Notes: generated from the sequence alone by a model not told the origin. A stretch of DNA of 64,000 nt from Oricola sp. (GCF_022763245.1 NZ_JALEGV010000043.1:124001-188000), one strand, 5' to 3'. Shown: positions 25,700 to 36,194, counted from the stretch's first letter. A program made the numbers and translations.

Positions 25700-26962
25700 A
25701 TGCAGGGACTGGCGCGAAGGGCGCTGCTCTCGATCATGGCCCTTGCCGGCCTGATCGTCGCAGCCGCCGCGCAGGACGGAATGGTCGTGTCGCGCAGGGT
25801 GGGCGTGCTTGCCTATCGTGGTGACGAAGCCGCGCTGACCCGCTGGCAACCCACCTTCGACGCGCTGGGCAAGGCCGTCGACGGTGTCCGCTTCGAGGTG
25901 CTGCCGCTTTCCCTGGACGGGGTGCGGTCGGCGCTGTCGCGTGGCGAGATCGACTATCTCTTCACCAATCCCGGCCATCTCCACCGGCTTGCCGAGGACA
26001 ACCGCCTGTTTCCCATGGTCGGGCTGCGCTCCGACCGTGAGGGCGCGCCGGTGACGGGAAACCGCTTCGGCGCCGTGATCTTCGTGCGTGCCGACAATCC
26101 CGACATCGAGACGCTCGCCGACCTGAAGGGGCGGCGCTTCGCGGCCATCGCGCCGGACGCTTTCGGCGGCTTCGAACTTGCCGCCGCGACCCTGGTGCGC
26201 AACGGCGTCAACCCGTGGCGGGACCTGGAATCGGTCTCCTTTCTCGGCTTTCCGCACGACGCCGTCATAGAGGCGGTGATGAGCGGCAAGGCCGATGCCG
26301 GCACCGTGCGCACCGGCATGCTGGAGGCCGCGGTGATGGCAGGCAAGGTGGAAGCCTACCAGCTGCGCATCCTCAATCCGTTGCGCGTGCCCGGGTTCGA
26401 GCCGGCGCTGTCGACCGAGCTCCTGCCGGAATGGACCTTGTGCGCCACCGCCAATGTGCCCGAACCCGAACGCCGGGCCGTGACGGTCGCCATGCTCGCC
26501 TTCGAGGACGACCATCCCGCCGTGGTGGCGGGTGGCTATGGCGGCTGGACTACCGTCTCGCCCGACGCGCCGGTGCGCCATCTGCTCGAAACGGTCGATG
26601 CCGCGCGGCCGGGCGACGCCTCGCCCGCCATCGCGCTGTCGGGCCTGATGATCGCGGCCGCCGGCGCCGTGCCGATCGGCATCGCCATGCTGATCTATTG
26701 GCGCGGCCGTCACGCGGCTCACACGCCGCCGGAGGCGGCAGCAGCGGGGCCTGCGGAAGACACGGCGGATGTGCGCCTGACGCCGCGCGAACTGGAGATC
26801 CTGCAACTCGTCGGCAACGGCATGACGACGAAGCAGATCGCCCGCGACCTGGGGATCAGTCCGAAAACGGTCGAGTTTCACCGCGGCCACCTGATGCGTA
26901 AATACGAGGCCAGCAACATGGCCGAGCTGGTACGCAAGGCCGGGCCTGCGCTCGCCGGCTGA
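25700..26962 (+). CDS. Membrane one-component regulator: PhnD-like sensor, TM helix, LuxR HTH
   Basis: A 420-residue protein with an unusual domain order. Residues 1-25 are a signal peptide or signal anchor (MQGLARRALLSIMALAGLIV). Residues about 32-300 are a PhnD/type 2 periplasmic-binding domain: RVGVLAYRGDEAALTRWQPT, IDYLFTNPGHLHRL, ETLADLKGRRFAAIAPDAFG, SGKADAGTVRTGMLE. One transmembrane helix lies at about 310-334, then a 25-residue linker, then a GerE/LuxR helix-turn-helix at 360-420 (LTPRELEILQLVGNGMTTKQ, IARDLGISPKTVEFHRGHLM). No kinase or receiver domain is present. The likely role is direct transmembrane control of transcription in response to an extracytoplasmic anion; the sensor half resembles that of TtrS tetrathionate kinases. 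The neighbours are a SulP transporter and a DsrE-like protein. Confidence 0.88.
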   Translation: MQGLARRALLSIMALAGLIVAAAAQDGMVVSRRVGVLAYRGDEAALTRWQPTFDALGKAVDGVRFEVLPLSLDGVRSALSRGEIDYLFTNPGHLHRLAEDNRLFPMVGLRSDREGAPVTGNRFGAVIFVRADNPDIETLADLKGRRFAAIAPDAFGGFELAAATLVRNGVNPWRDLESVSFLGFPHDAVIEAVMSGKADAGTVRTGMLEAAVMAGKVEAYQLRILNPLRVPGFEPALSTELLPEWTLCATANVPEPERRAVTVAMLAFEDDHPAVVAGGYGGWTTVSPDAPVRHLLETVDAARPGDASPAIALSGLMIAAAGAVPIGIAMLIYWRGRHAAHTPPEAAAAGPAEDTADVRLTPRELEILQLVGNGMTTKQIARDLGISPKTVEFHRGHLMRKYEASNMAELVRKAGPALAG

Positions 26963-26980
26963 AGGCGTTCGCGTCCCGAT

Positions 26981-27002
26981 CCCAGGGTATACCCCAGGGT
27001 AT
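26981..27002. promoter_or_regulatory. Direct repeat CCCAGGGTAT, candidate operator
   Basis: CCCAGGGTAT occurs at 26981-26990 and again at 26993-27002, a 12-base period, about 100 bases before the dsrE-like gene and just after the regulator stop. The extended core GGTATACC is also partly palindromic. The site could bind the LuxR domain of the upstream gene product, which is inference from position. Confidence 0.45.
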
Positions 27003-27101
27003 TCAGATGGTCCGCCCAGCTAGGCAGCAGCGGGGTTTTCCGACGAGCATGACGGCAATGCCGCCAGGAGGGTGCGGCAGAGCCCGACAGGAGGAAAACA
27101 C

Positions 27102-27566
27102 ATGAAAATCTTCGCAAGACTGGCCGTCATCATGGCCTCGCTCGCCGTCGCCGCCGCATCCCTGACGGGGGCCGCGAGCGCCAATGAGCGCTACGGCCAG
27201 CAGAAGGTCGTCTACCATATCAATTACAAGGGCGGCGAAGACGACGCGGCCTATCGCGGCGCGCTGCGCAACATCCAGAACCACATCAACGCGGTCGGCA
27301 AGGACCAGATGGAGATCAAGGTCGTCCTGCACGGAAACGGCGTCGGCCTGCTTCAGGACGCCAAGACCAACGAGAAGCTGCAGATGGACGTCACCAGCCT
27401 GAAGACGCAGAACGTCGTCTTCAACGTCTGCAACAACACGCTGGTCGGCCGCAAGATCGACTACCAGAACGATCTCTTCGAGGTGTTCGAAGACGAGATC
27501 GTGCCCTCCGGCGTCGCGGAACTGAGCCGTCTGCAGATGATGGGATACACCTACATCAAGCCCTGA
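27102..27566 (+). CDS. Secreted DsrE/DsrF-like protein
   Basis: A 154-residue protein with a signal peptide (MKIFARLAVIMASLAVAAAS, cut near ASA-N at 27). The mature part has the DsrE-like flavodoxin-type fold: QKVVYHINYKGG at 34-45, IKVVLHGNGVGLL at 72-84 and VVFNVCNNTLVGRKI at 105-119. The single cysteine, C110, sits where intracellular DsrE/TusD proteins carry their sulfur-transfer cysteine, so sulfur or thiol handling in the periplasm is plausible but unproven. GACAGGAGGAAAACAC precedes the ATG. It follows the PhnD-LuxR regulator on the same strand and has its own terminator. Confidence 0.87.
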   Translation: MKIFARLAVIMASLAVAAASLTGAASANERYGQQKVVYHINYKGGEDDAAYRGALRNIQNHINAVGKDQMEIKVVLHGNGVGLLQDAKTNEKLQMDVTSLKTQNVVFNVCNNTLVGRKIDYQNDLFEVFEDEIVPSGVAELSRLQMMGYTYIKP

Positions 27567-27589
27567 GCTGAAACGGCAGTCACGGAAGC

Positions 27590-27618
27590 CGGCCGGTGCG
27601 TCTCGCGCCGGCCGTTTT
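27590..27618 (+). terminator. Intrinsic terminator of the dsrE-like gene
   Basis: CGGCCGGTGCG (27590-27600) pairs with CGCGCCGGCCG (27604-27614), one T-G wobble, around a 3-base loop, followed by TTTT. It separates this gene from the convergent ugp operon. Confidence 0.9.
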
Positions 27619-27623
27619 CACGT

Positions 27624-28679
27624 CTAGAGGCGCTGACCGCTGGCCGCGTCGAACAGGTGAAGCCGCTCGCGGTCGAAGATCAGCCCCAGCCGGTCGGAGA
27701 GCGGCCCGCCGGAGTGCAGCGACACGGCAAGCCGCGCCTCGCCGACATGGCCGTGCACGAGACGGCCGGACCCCAGTTCCTCGACATAGCTGACCGTCAG
27801 TTCGAGATCCGGCGTCTCGCCCGTTTCGGAGAGGCGGATGTCCTCGGCACGCACGCCGAGCGTCAGCGGACCCTCCGGCGCGCCGTGGCCGTTGGTCAGC
27901 GTCACCGTCTGGTCGCCGATGACGAGGTTGCCGTTTTCGCCGCGCGCCGTGATCAGGTTCATGGCCGGCGACCCGATGAAGCCCGCCACGAAGGCGGATT
28001 GCGGCATGCGGTAGACGTCCAGCGGGCTGCCGATCTGCTCAATGCGGCCGGCGTTCAGAACGACGATGCGGTCGGCCATGGTCATGGCTTCGAGCTGGTC
28101 GTGGGTGACGTAGATCGACGTCGTGCCGAGCCGTTTCTGCAACTGCTTGATCTCGCCGCGCATGTCGACGCGCAGCTTGGCGTCGAGATTGGAGAGCGGT
28201 TCGTCGAACAGGAAGGCCGCCGGCTCGCGCACGATGGCGCGGCCCATGGCGACGCGCTGGCGCTGCCCGCCGGAAAGCTGCTTCGGCTTGCGGTCGAGGT
28301 ATTCTTCCAGCCGCAGGATGGCGGCGGCCTCGGCGACGCGCTCGGCGATCTCGGGCTTGTTCATGCCGCGGTTCTTCAGCCCGTAAGCCATGTTGTTGCG
28401 CACCGACATGTGCGGGTAGAGCGCGTAGTTCTGGAACACCATGGCGATGTCGCGGTCGGCGGGATCGACATGGTTGATGATCCGGTCGCCGATGCCGATC
28501 TCGCCCTCGGTGATCGTCTCCAGCCCCGCGACCATGCGCAGGAGCGTGGACTTGCCGCAGCCCGACGGTCCGACGAGGACGATGAACTCGCCGGCGCGGA
28601 TGTTGACGGACACGTCGTTCACGGCGCGCAGGCCGCTCTGGTATTCCTTGCTTACGCTGTCGATGTTCACATGCGCCAT
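27624..28679 (-). CDS. ugpC: Glycerol-3-phosphate ABC transporter ATP-binding protein
   Basis: ATPase of the Ugp importer, 351 residues. It has Walker [10 protein letters not shown] at 38-46, the signature [14 protein letters not shown] near 134-147, Walker [16 protein letters not shown] near 154-168, the H-loop VTHDQLEAM, and a C-terminal TOBE domain from about 235 (RAEDIRLSE at about 275). This is the MalK/UgpC type, which drives both permease subunits. It is the last gene of ugpB-ugpA-ugpE-ugpC, eight bases-scale gaps apart, the usual order. MalK-type ATPases of other sugar transporters look similar; the operon decides the name. Confidence 0.93.
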   Translation of the reverse strand: MAHVNIDSVSKEYQSGLRAVNDVSVNIRAGEFIVLVGPSGCGKSTLLRMVAGLETITEGEIGIGDRIINHVDPADRDIAMVFQNYALYPHMSVRNNMAYGLKNRGMNKPEIAERVAEAAAILRLEEYLDRKPKQLSGGQRQRVAMGRAIVREPAAFLFDEPLSNLDAKLRVDMRGEIKQLQKRLGTTSIYVTHDQLEAMTMADRIVVLNAGRIEQIGSPLDVYRMPQSAFVAGFIGSPAMNLITARGENGNLVIGDQTVTLTNGHGAPEGPLTLGVRAEDIRLSETGETPDLELTVSYVEELGSGRLVHGHVGEARLAVSLHSGGPLSDRLGLIFDRERLHLFDAASGQRL

Positions 28680-28686
28680 GGGTGTC

Positions 28687-29598
28687 TCACTTGTCGCTTT
28701 CGGTCAGGCCCTTGACGAACCAGCTCTGGAAGAAGATCACGATCGCGACCGGCGGCAGCACCGCCAGGATCGCCAGAAGGTTGGAGCGTCCGAATTCGGG
28801 GATGTGGTTGCCTTCCAGGCCCTGCGTGATCTGCTTGATGCCCTGAACGAGGGTGAACTTGCCCTCTTCGGTGACGATCATCGTCGGCCACAGATACTGG
28901 TTCCAGCCATAGACGAACATGATGATGAAGATCGCCGCGATCATCGTGCGCGAGAGCGGGATCAGGATGTCGATGAAGAACTTCACCGGCCCCGCGCCGT
29001 CGATGCGCGCCGCTTCAACCAATTCGTCGGGCACCGACATGAAGAACTGCCGGAAGAAGAAGGTCGCCGTCGCCGACGCGATCAGCGGCACGATCAGGCC
29101 GGTATAGGTGTTGAGCAGCCCGAGCTTCTGCGTGACCTCGTAGGAGGGCACGATGCGCACCTCCAGCGGCAGCAGCAGCGTGGTGAAGATCAGCCAGAAG
29201 GCGAGCGTCGCGAAGCGCATCCGGAAATAGACGATCGCATAAGCCGCGCACATCGAGATGACGATCTTGCCGATCGCGAAGCCGAGGCCGAGGATCAGCG
29301 AATTCATGAACATGGTCAGCCCGGAATTGCTGCCCGAAAAGCTCATCGAGCCGAACAGCGCCTTGTCCAGGTTCGAGCCGAACTGGTCGCCGATCACCAG
29401 CGACGGGCCGTGCTTCATGATCTCGGTGTCGGCGATGGTGCTCATCTGCAGCAGCATCGCGATCGGCGCCATCATGAACAGCGCGCCGAGGATCAGGATC
29501 GTGTGGTCGAGGACGGCGCCCCAGCGAAAGCGCCTTTGCGCCGGTCTGGCTGCGGCGGCCGGGGCGGCCACGGGGTGTGAGGACGATATCTCTGCCAT
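28687..29598 (-). CDS. ugpE: Glycerol-3-phosphate ABC transporter permease UgpE
   Basis: Inner membrane permease of the MalG type, 303 residues with six membrane segments. The ATPase-contact EAA loop is [20 protein letters not shown] (about 194-213), followed by [18 protein letters not shown]. The N-terminus has an alanine-rich cytoplasmic tail of about 25 residues. The C-terminus [15 protein letters not shown] is close to the ...KGLT-GAVKG ending of MalG-like permeases. It is 7 bases from ugpC and 13 from ugpA, so the operon is tight. Confidence 0.93.
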   Translation of the reverse strand: MAEISSSHPVAAPAAAARPAQRRFRWGAVLDHTILILGALFMMAPIAMLLQMSTIADTEIMKHGPSLVIGDQFGSNLDKALFGSMSFSGSNSGLTMFMNSLILGLGFAIGKIVISMCAAYAIVYFRMRFATLAFWLIFTTLLLPLEVRIVPSYEVTQKLGLLNTYTGLIVPLIASATATFFFRQFFMSVPDELVEAARIDGAGPVKFFIDILIPLSRTMIAAIFIIMFVYGWNQYLWPTMIVTEEGKFTLVQGIKQITQGLEGNHIPEFGRSNLLAILAVLPPVAIVIFFQSWFVKGLTESDK

Positions 29599-29611
29599 GG
29601 CGTTCGCTCGC

Positions 29612-30493
29612 TCAGGAATAGTGGATGCGCCGCTCGATCAGGCGGAACTGGAAGATCGTGAGAATGAGGACCAGCACCATCAGCACGACGGATTGCGCCG
29701 ACGAACCGCCGATGTCCTGGCCGCGGAACCCGTCGAGATAGACCTTGTAGACAAGGGTGATCGGGTTATCGCCGACATTGTTGCGCAGGATCGTGTCGAT
29801 CATCCCGAACGTGTCGAACAGCGAATAGGTGATGTTGATGATCAGCAGGAAGAAGCCGGTCGGCGCGAGCAGCGGAAACGTGACCGTGAAGAAACGCCGC
29901 AGGCCCGACTTGCAGTCGATCAGGGACGCCTCGCGGATGGCGCGCGGAATGCTCTGAAGGCCGGACAGGAAGAAGATGAAATTGACCGGGATCTGCTTCC
30001 AGACCGACGCGACCACCATCGCGAAGGCGGTGTCGAAATAGTCGAGCCGCACCCGCAGCGACCAGCCGAACAGCGCGAAGAACTCGGTGAGCGGGCCCCA
30101 GCGCTGGTTGAAAACGATCAGCGTGATGAAGCCGGCCACCGGCGGCGCCACGGCATAGACCCACATCAGAAGCGTCCGGTAGCTCCGGGCGCCGCGGATC
30201 ACGCCGTCGGCCTTGACCGCGAGCAGAAGCGCGATGGCCAGCGAGAAGAAGGTGACGAGCACGGTGAAGATCACCGTGAACCAGGCCGTCTTGAGGTATT
30301 CGCTGCTGCGGAAGAGGCGCAGATAGTTCTCCAGGCCGACGAAGGTCGAGCCGAAGCCGAACGGGTCCTCCAGGTAGAAGGACGACCGCAGCGCCTGCAG
30401 GGCGGGCCAGTAGAAGAACAGCGTGATGATCGAAAGCTGCGGCAGGAGCAGCAGGACCGGCAGCCACCGTGTCGAGAATGCAGCGCGTTTCAA
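29612..30493 (-). CDS. ugpA: Glycerol-3-phosphate ABC transporter permease UgpA
   Basis: The MalF-type permease partner, 293 residues with six membrane segments. The EAA loop reads REASLIDCKSGLRRFFTVTF near 185-204, and WKQIPVNFIFFLSGLQSIPR just before it is typical of UgpA. The start at 30493 is a TTG, giving KRAAFSTRWLPVLLLLPQLS; no in-frame ATG nearby gives the conserved N-terminus. GCGAGG lies seven bases upstream as a ribosome binding site. The loop residue Cys in place of the usual Asp/Glu-Gly (IDCKSG) is a small deviation from the EAA consensus. Confidence 0.9.
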   Translation of the reverse strand: MKRAAFSTRWLPVLLLLPQLSIITLFFYWPALQALRSSFYLEDPFGFGSTFVGLENYLRLFRSSEYLKTAWFTVIFTVLVTFFSLAIALLLAVKADGVIRGARSYRTLLMWVYAVAPPVAGFITLIVFNQRWGPLTEFFALFGWSLRVRLDYFDTAFAMVVASVWKQIPVNFIFFLSGLQSIPRAIREASLIDCKSGLRRFFTVTFPLLAPTGFFLLIINITYSLFDTFGMIDTILRNNVGDNPITLVYKVYLDGFRGQDIGGSSAQSVVLMVLVLILTIFQFRLIERRIHYS

Positions 30494-30579
30494 GGGAGGG
30501 CCTCGCTTGGCGGAAGCCGGCGGCCGCGAAGGGCGGCCGCCGGCAGGGGTTCGCGAAAGGCGATCGCTGACGCGGTCGC

Positions 30580-31881
30580 TTAGTTGAGCGTCTTGGAGAA
30601 GCGGCCCAGAAGCTCGTTGCCTTCCTTCTCGATGGCGGCGAGCGCGTCATCGATGGTGGTTTCACCGTTCAGGAAGCGGGCGAGTTCGCGGTTCTCGACG
30701 TCGCGGATCTGGACGTAGAAGCCCATGCGGTAGCCGCGGGTGTTCTCGCCGGCGCGCAGCGACAGCTGCTTGACGCCCGTTTCGGCGGCCGGGAAACGCT
30801 CGTAGTGACCGTCCTGCTTGGCCAGTTCGTAGGCGGCCTGCGTGATCGGCACATAGCCGGTCTCGCGGTGCCACATGTACTGGACTTCCGGCGAGGTCAG
30901 ATATTCGAAGAACTTCGCGGTGGCCGCGTTTTCCTCGTCCGGATGACCCGCCATGGCAAACAGCGAAGCGCCGCCGATGAAGGTCTGGTAGCCTTCGCCG
31001 CCGGTGATCGAGGACCAGTAGGGCAGCTCGGTGTTCGACCACTCGAACGGCAGGTCGAGAGCGGTCAGGCCGCCGAAGTCACCCGAAGAGCCGATATACA
31101 TGGCGGCCTTCTGGTCCACGAACTGGGCCTTGTTGTCGTCCCAGCCGGTGCCGAAGAAGCCGAACAGGCCCTCGTCGAGCCAGCCCTTCACCTTGGTGAA
31201 GTGCATCTTCATTTCCGGCGAGTTGATGAGGATCTTGGTGCCCTCGGCGCCCTTGTAGCCATTGTCGTTGGAGGCGAACGGCAGGTTGTGGCGCGAATGG
31301 AAGTTCTCGACGAATTCCCACGGCAGGTGGGTCTGCACGAGCGGGATGTAGCCGGCTTCCTTCAGCTTCGGCGCGATCTGCTCGAACTCCTCATAGGTCT
31401 TCGGAGCTTCGACGCCGGCCTTCTTGAAGGCGTCGACATTGTAGTAGGTGACCGGCGAGGAGGAGTTGAACGGCATGCCGATCATCTTGCCGTCGGCGTC
31501 GGCGTAGAAATAGCGCACGCCCGGGATGTAGTCCTCGATGTCGAAGTTCACGCCGTTGGCCAGCAGGAGGTCCTGGACCGGAACGGCCGCGCCCTTGGCG
31601 CCGATGACGGTCGCCGCACCGGCGTCGAAGACCTGCACGATGTTCGGCTGTTCGCCGGCACGGAAGGCGGCGATGGCGGCGGTCAGGGTTTCTTCATAGG
31701 AGCCCTTGAAGACCGGGGTGATGGTGTATTCGTCCTGGCTTTCGTTGAAGCCTTCGGCGATCTGGTTGACGACGTCACCGAGATGGCCGCCCATGCCGTG
31801 CCACCATTCGATCTGGGTCTCGGCAGCGGCAAGCGCGGTCGAGGACAGCAGGATGCCTGCTGCGAGCAATTGACGGATCAT
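30580..31881 (-). CDS. ugpB: sn-glycerol-3-phosphate-binding periplasmic protein
   Basis: Periplasmic receptor of the Ugp importer, 433 residues with a signal peptide (MIRQLLAAGILLSSTALAAA, cut near residue 20). The family motifs are IEWWHGMGGHLGDVVNQIAE near 24-43, FKGSYEETLTAAIAAFRAG near 58-76, FNSSSPVTYYN near 139-149 and GGASLFAMAGHP near 303-314; the W-H-G-M-G segment is typical of glycerol-phosphate binders. The start has a strong CAGGAGGGAATC ribosome binding site. It is the first gene of ugpBAEC. In many bacteria this operon is induced by phosphate starvation through PhoB; a possible Pho box lies upstream. Confidence 0.94.
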   Translation of the reverse strand: MIRQLLAAGILLSSTALAAAETQIEWWHGMGGHLGDVVNQIAEGFNESQDEYTITPVFKGSYEETLTAAIAAFRAGEQPNIVQVFDAGAATVIGAKGAAVPVQDLLLANGVNFDIEDYIPGVRYFYADADGKMIGMPFNSSSPVTYYNVDAFKKAGVEAPKTYEEFEQIAPKLKEAGYIPLVQTHLPWEFVENFHSRHNLPFASNDNGYKGAEGTKILINSPEMKMHFTKVKGWLDEGLFGFFGTGWDDNKAQFVDQKAAMYIGSSGDFGGLTALDLPFEWSNTELPYWSSITGGEGYQTFIGGASLFAMAGHPDEENAATAKFFEYLTSPEVQYMWHRETGYVPITQAAYELAKQDGHYERFPAAETGVKQLSLRAGENTRGYRMGFYVQIRDVENRELARFLNGETTIDDALAAIEKEGNELLGRFSKTLN

Positions 31882-31964
31882 GATTCCCTCCTGAAGGACG
31901 CCCCGAGGATCGGGACGCTTCGGCGGGGCCTAGGGGCTTCCGTTGAAGCTTTCTTGACCGGTTG

Positions 31965-31982
31965 GTGAAATTTGTGTGACGC
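31965..31982 (-). promoter_or_regulatory. Candidate Pho box upstream of ugpB
   Basis: On the minus strand GCGTCAC-ACAA-ATTTCAC gives two 7-base half-sites 11 bases apart, the spacing of PhoB direct repeats (consensus CTGTCAY). Each half matches five of seven positions. A further TCAC lies 10 bases upstream. It sits 84-101 bases before the ugpB start. Confidence 0.4.
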
Positions 31983-32058
31983 GACGTGAGGACATGTGGA
32001 TTGTCGCAAATGCGTCATCGACCGCGGCGGGTTCGGAAAGCGTCCGGCCGACCTCCCG

Positions 32059-33444
32059 TCACGGCGTGTGCCTGAACACGCCGAAACGGTGGCCGGTGGT
32101 CATCCGGGCGCGGGCCAGCACCGCGGCGGCCGTTGCCACGGCGAGGATCTCGGCTGCGGGCGCCGCAAGCCAGATGCCGGTCTCGCCCAGCGCGAAGGGA
32201 AGCAGCAGGGTCAGCGGCAGCGCGTAGAGATAGGTCCGCGTCAGGCTCAGCACCGCCGCGCGGGCCGGCTCGCCGATCGCCTGGAAATAGGACGAGAGCA
32301 CGGCGATCGGTCCGGCGGCGAACAGCATCAGCGTCATCAGCGGCAGGATCCGCGCGACCTCAGCGGCCGTCGCGGGATCGTCGACGAAGAGGAAGCCGAT
32401 CCGGTGCCGGAACGCGAACAGGAGCAGCTGGGCGGCGCTGTTGTAGACGAGGCCGATCACGGCGGCGAGACGCAGGCTCGCATCGGAGCGGTGCCACAGC
32501 GACGCGCCGAAATTGTTGCCCGTGATCGTCTGCATCGCCATCGTCAGTCCGAGCAGCGGCAGGTAGATGAAGGTCATGATGCGCGTGACGATGCCATAGG
32601 CCGCGACCGTCAGCGCGTAATGATCACCGCTCCAGTGGTGAACCGCCGCGATGATCGCGCCCGAACCGAGCGAGATGCCGAGAAAGGTCAGGCTTTGCGG
32701 CGCGCCGAGCGCGAGGAACTCCGGCCAGCGGCGCGTCCAGCCGCGTGCCGGCAGGCCGCGCATGTGAACCGCCGTCTCGCCGAACACGCGGAAGGCGAGC
32801 ACCGCGATCAGCGCCAGACCCTGCGCGATGACCGTTCCCCACGCCGAACCGGCGACGCCCTGGTCCAGCACCGCGATCAGCACGAAGTTGAAGCCGATAT
32901 TGGCCAGCGAGGTGGCAAGCGCGATGAGCGCCATCAGGCCCATCCGTCCCTCGCAGCGCAACGCGTCGGAGTTGAGGGACAGGAAGAACATCACCGGCGA
33001 GCAGAAGACGAGGATGGAGATGTAGTCGTAGCCCATCTGAGACAGGTCGTCGGAGCCGGCGGCGAGGCCGACCAGCGCCCGGCCGCCCGCAAGGAAGCCC
33101 GCGATCATGATCAGGCAGACCAGGAGCGCCAGCATGTGCGCCCCGGCGAAGGCCTCGCGCGCGGTCTCGTGCTCGCCGGCGCCAAGCAGCCGCGCCATGA
33201 GGCTGGCCATGCCGCCGGCGACAAGCGTCGCGAGTGCCACCAGCAGCATGTAGGCCGGAAACATCAGCGTGACGGCCGTCAGCGCGTCGGCGCCGACATA
33301 GGCGCCGAGGAAGAAGGCGTCGATGACGGTCAGCAGGCCGTTCATGCCCATGATGAAGATGATCGGCGTCGCCGTGCGGGCATAGAGGCCCGGCAAGGGG
33401 CGCGTCAGGAACGGATTGCGAGGCTCGTGAGCGGATGTGGGCAT
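32059..33444 (-). CDS. MATE family efflux transporter
   Basis: A 461-residue multidrug and toxin extrusion protein with twelve hydrophobic segments. Conserved pieces are IMGMNGLLTVIDAFFLGAYV near residue 31-50, GMASLMARLLGAGEHETARE near 79-98 and the later SGAIIAAVHHWSGD near 256-268. It exports organic cations or drugs in exchange for protons or sodium. It lies 177 bases downstream-wise of the ugpB start but on the same strand, so it could be read into ugp, although the candidate Pho box sits between them. The substrate is unknown. Confidence 0.92.
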   Translation of the reverse strand: MPTSAHEPRNPFLTRPLPGLYARTATPIIFIMGMNGLLTVIDAFFLGAYVGADALTAVTLMFPAYMLLVALATLVAGGMASLMARLLGAGEHETAREAFAGAHMLALLVCLIMIAGFLAGGRALVGLAAGSDDLSQMGYDYISILVFCSPVMFFLSLNSDALRCEGRMGLMALIALATSLANIGFNFVLIAVLDQGVAGSAWGTVIAQGLALIAVLAFRVFGETAVHMRGLPARGWTRRWPEFLALGAPQSLTFLGISLGSGAIIAAVHHWSGDHYALTVAAYGIVTRIMTFIYLPLLGLTMAMQTITGNNFGASLWHRSDASLRLAAVIGLVYNSAAQLLLFAFRHRIGFLFVDDPATAAEVARILPLMTLMLFAAGPIAVLSSYFQAIGEPARAAVLSLTRTYLYALPLTLLLPFALGETGIWLAAPAAEILAVATAAAVLARARMTTGHRFGVFRHTP

Positions 33445-33625
33445 CCCGGGTCTCCCGGCGCATCGGAGGCACTGAATGGGGTCCGCTTTGCCATCGTTCC
33501 GATGCTGGGTCGGATCGGGAGTGTCAGGGAGGCTTCACCAGAGCTTTCGCTTGCGGACGGCCGGCGCCTCGAACCGATGGCGCAGATATGGCTTTGCGGG
33601 GCGGGTGTCAATCTGCCGCGGGGAC

Positions 33626-33652
33626 AAAAGGGCCGAGCGCAATGCCCGGCCC
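33626..33652 (-). terminator. Intrinsic terminator of the DUF2798 gene
   Basis: On the minus strand GGGCCG pairs with CGGCCC around an 11-base loop and is followed by TTTT, seven bases after the DUF2798 stop. Confidence 0.75.
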
Positions 33653-33658
33653 GTTGCG

Positions 33659-33883
33659 TCAGAGGCCGGATATGCGCGCCGCGACGCGGCGAATGGGCCC
33701 CGCGATGAGCATGGCGAGTGCGAAGGCGATCGGCCAGCCGACCGCGAAACTGCCAAGCCACGCCTTCAGCCAATCGGCCGACAGGCCCACATGCAGCGCG
33801 GTGAAGAAACCGGACAGCAGCAGCGACATCGAAAGCGACATCAGGAAGACCGTGACGATCTGCATTTTCAGGTGAGGGTTCAT
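33659..33883 (-). CDS. DUF2798 family small membrane protein
   Basis: A 74-residue protein with two hydrophobic helices at about 8-30 and 43-63. The text MSLSMSLLLSGFFTALHVG and FAVGWPIAFALAMLIAGPIR match the DUF2798 family, whose members are two-helix inner membrane proteins of unknown role. GAAAGTGAA precedes the ATG. It has its own terminator and lies alone between the MATE gene and groEL. Confidence 0.87.
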   Translation of the reverse strand: MNPHLKMQIVTVFLMSLSMSLLLSGFFTALHVGLSADWLKAWLGSFAVGWPIAFALAMLIAGPIRRVAARISGL

Positions 33884-34100
33884 TTCACTTTCTCCGAGTT
33901 GTCCGCAATCGGCAAAGGGAGAAGCGCGAAAGGATGATGCATATCCAAGCGTCCCCGTTCGCGATTGCGAAAGGTTGACGCCGTGGGATCGCCAGGGGCG
34001 ATACGGATACGCGGATATGCGGGGCCGGCATTACCGTTCCGGCCAAGTCCTTCTCGGCAGTCGCTTCTTGCGCGAGGCGGCGGCTGCCGTCAAGCGCAAC

Positions 34101-34129
34101 GAAAAAGGCCGGGCGTTTGCCCGGCCTTT
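34101..34129 (-). terminator. Intrinsic terminator of groEL
   Basis: AAAGGCCGGGC (34104-34114) and GCCCGGCCTTT (34119-34129) form an 11-bp perfect stem with a 4-base loop; on the minus strand it ends in CCTTTTTC, a strong terminator 28 bases after the groEL stop. Confidence 0.93.
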
Positions 34130-34157
34130 CCCAAAGAGTGGCGTGTAAGCGCGTGGC

Positions 34158-35798
<1,641 letters not shown>

Positions 35799-35862
35799 TC
35801 AAAACTCCCGGGCTGAAACGCCCATTGTCTGATTTAGGGGTTTTCGGATGATGGGCGCGGTG

Positions 35863-36159
35863 TTAGCCGACGATGCCCATGATGTCGGATTCCTTCATGA
35901 TCAGGAGATCCTGGCCGTTGACCTTGACTTCGGTGCCGGACCACTTGCCGAAAAGGACGCGATCGCCGGCCTTGACGTCGAGCGGCTGAACCTTGCCGTT
36001 TTCGTCACGGGCGCCGGGGCCCACGGAAACGACTTCGCCTTCCGACGGCTTTTCCTTGGCGGTGTCGGGGATGATGATGCCGCCTGCGGTCTTCTCCTCG
36101 GATTCGACGCGGCGAACGACAACACGGTCGTGCAGCGGACGGAAATTCATCTCTGCCAT
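35863..36159 (-). CDS. groES: Co-chaperonin GroES
   Basis: The 10-kDa lid of the GroEL chamber, 98 residues. It shows [15 protein letters not shown] at 4-18, the mobile-loop region [20 protein letters not shown] at 19-38 that contacts GroEL, and the end [13 protein letters not shown]. The ATG at 36159 has AAAGG nine bases upstream; the alternative ATG three codons later would also give a full GroES core. It is the first gene of the heat-shock operon, with the CIRCE operator 36-62 bases upstream. Confidence 0.97.
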   Translation of the reverse strand: MAEMNFRPLHDRVVVRRVESEEKTAGGIIIPDTAKEKPSEGEVVSVGPGARDENGKVQPLDVKAGDRVLFGKWSGTEVKVNGQDLLIMKESDIMGIVG

Positions 36160-36194
36160 TGACTTGAACCTTTGAAACGTTGGCTTTGGTTGGG

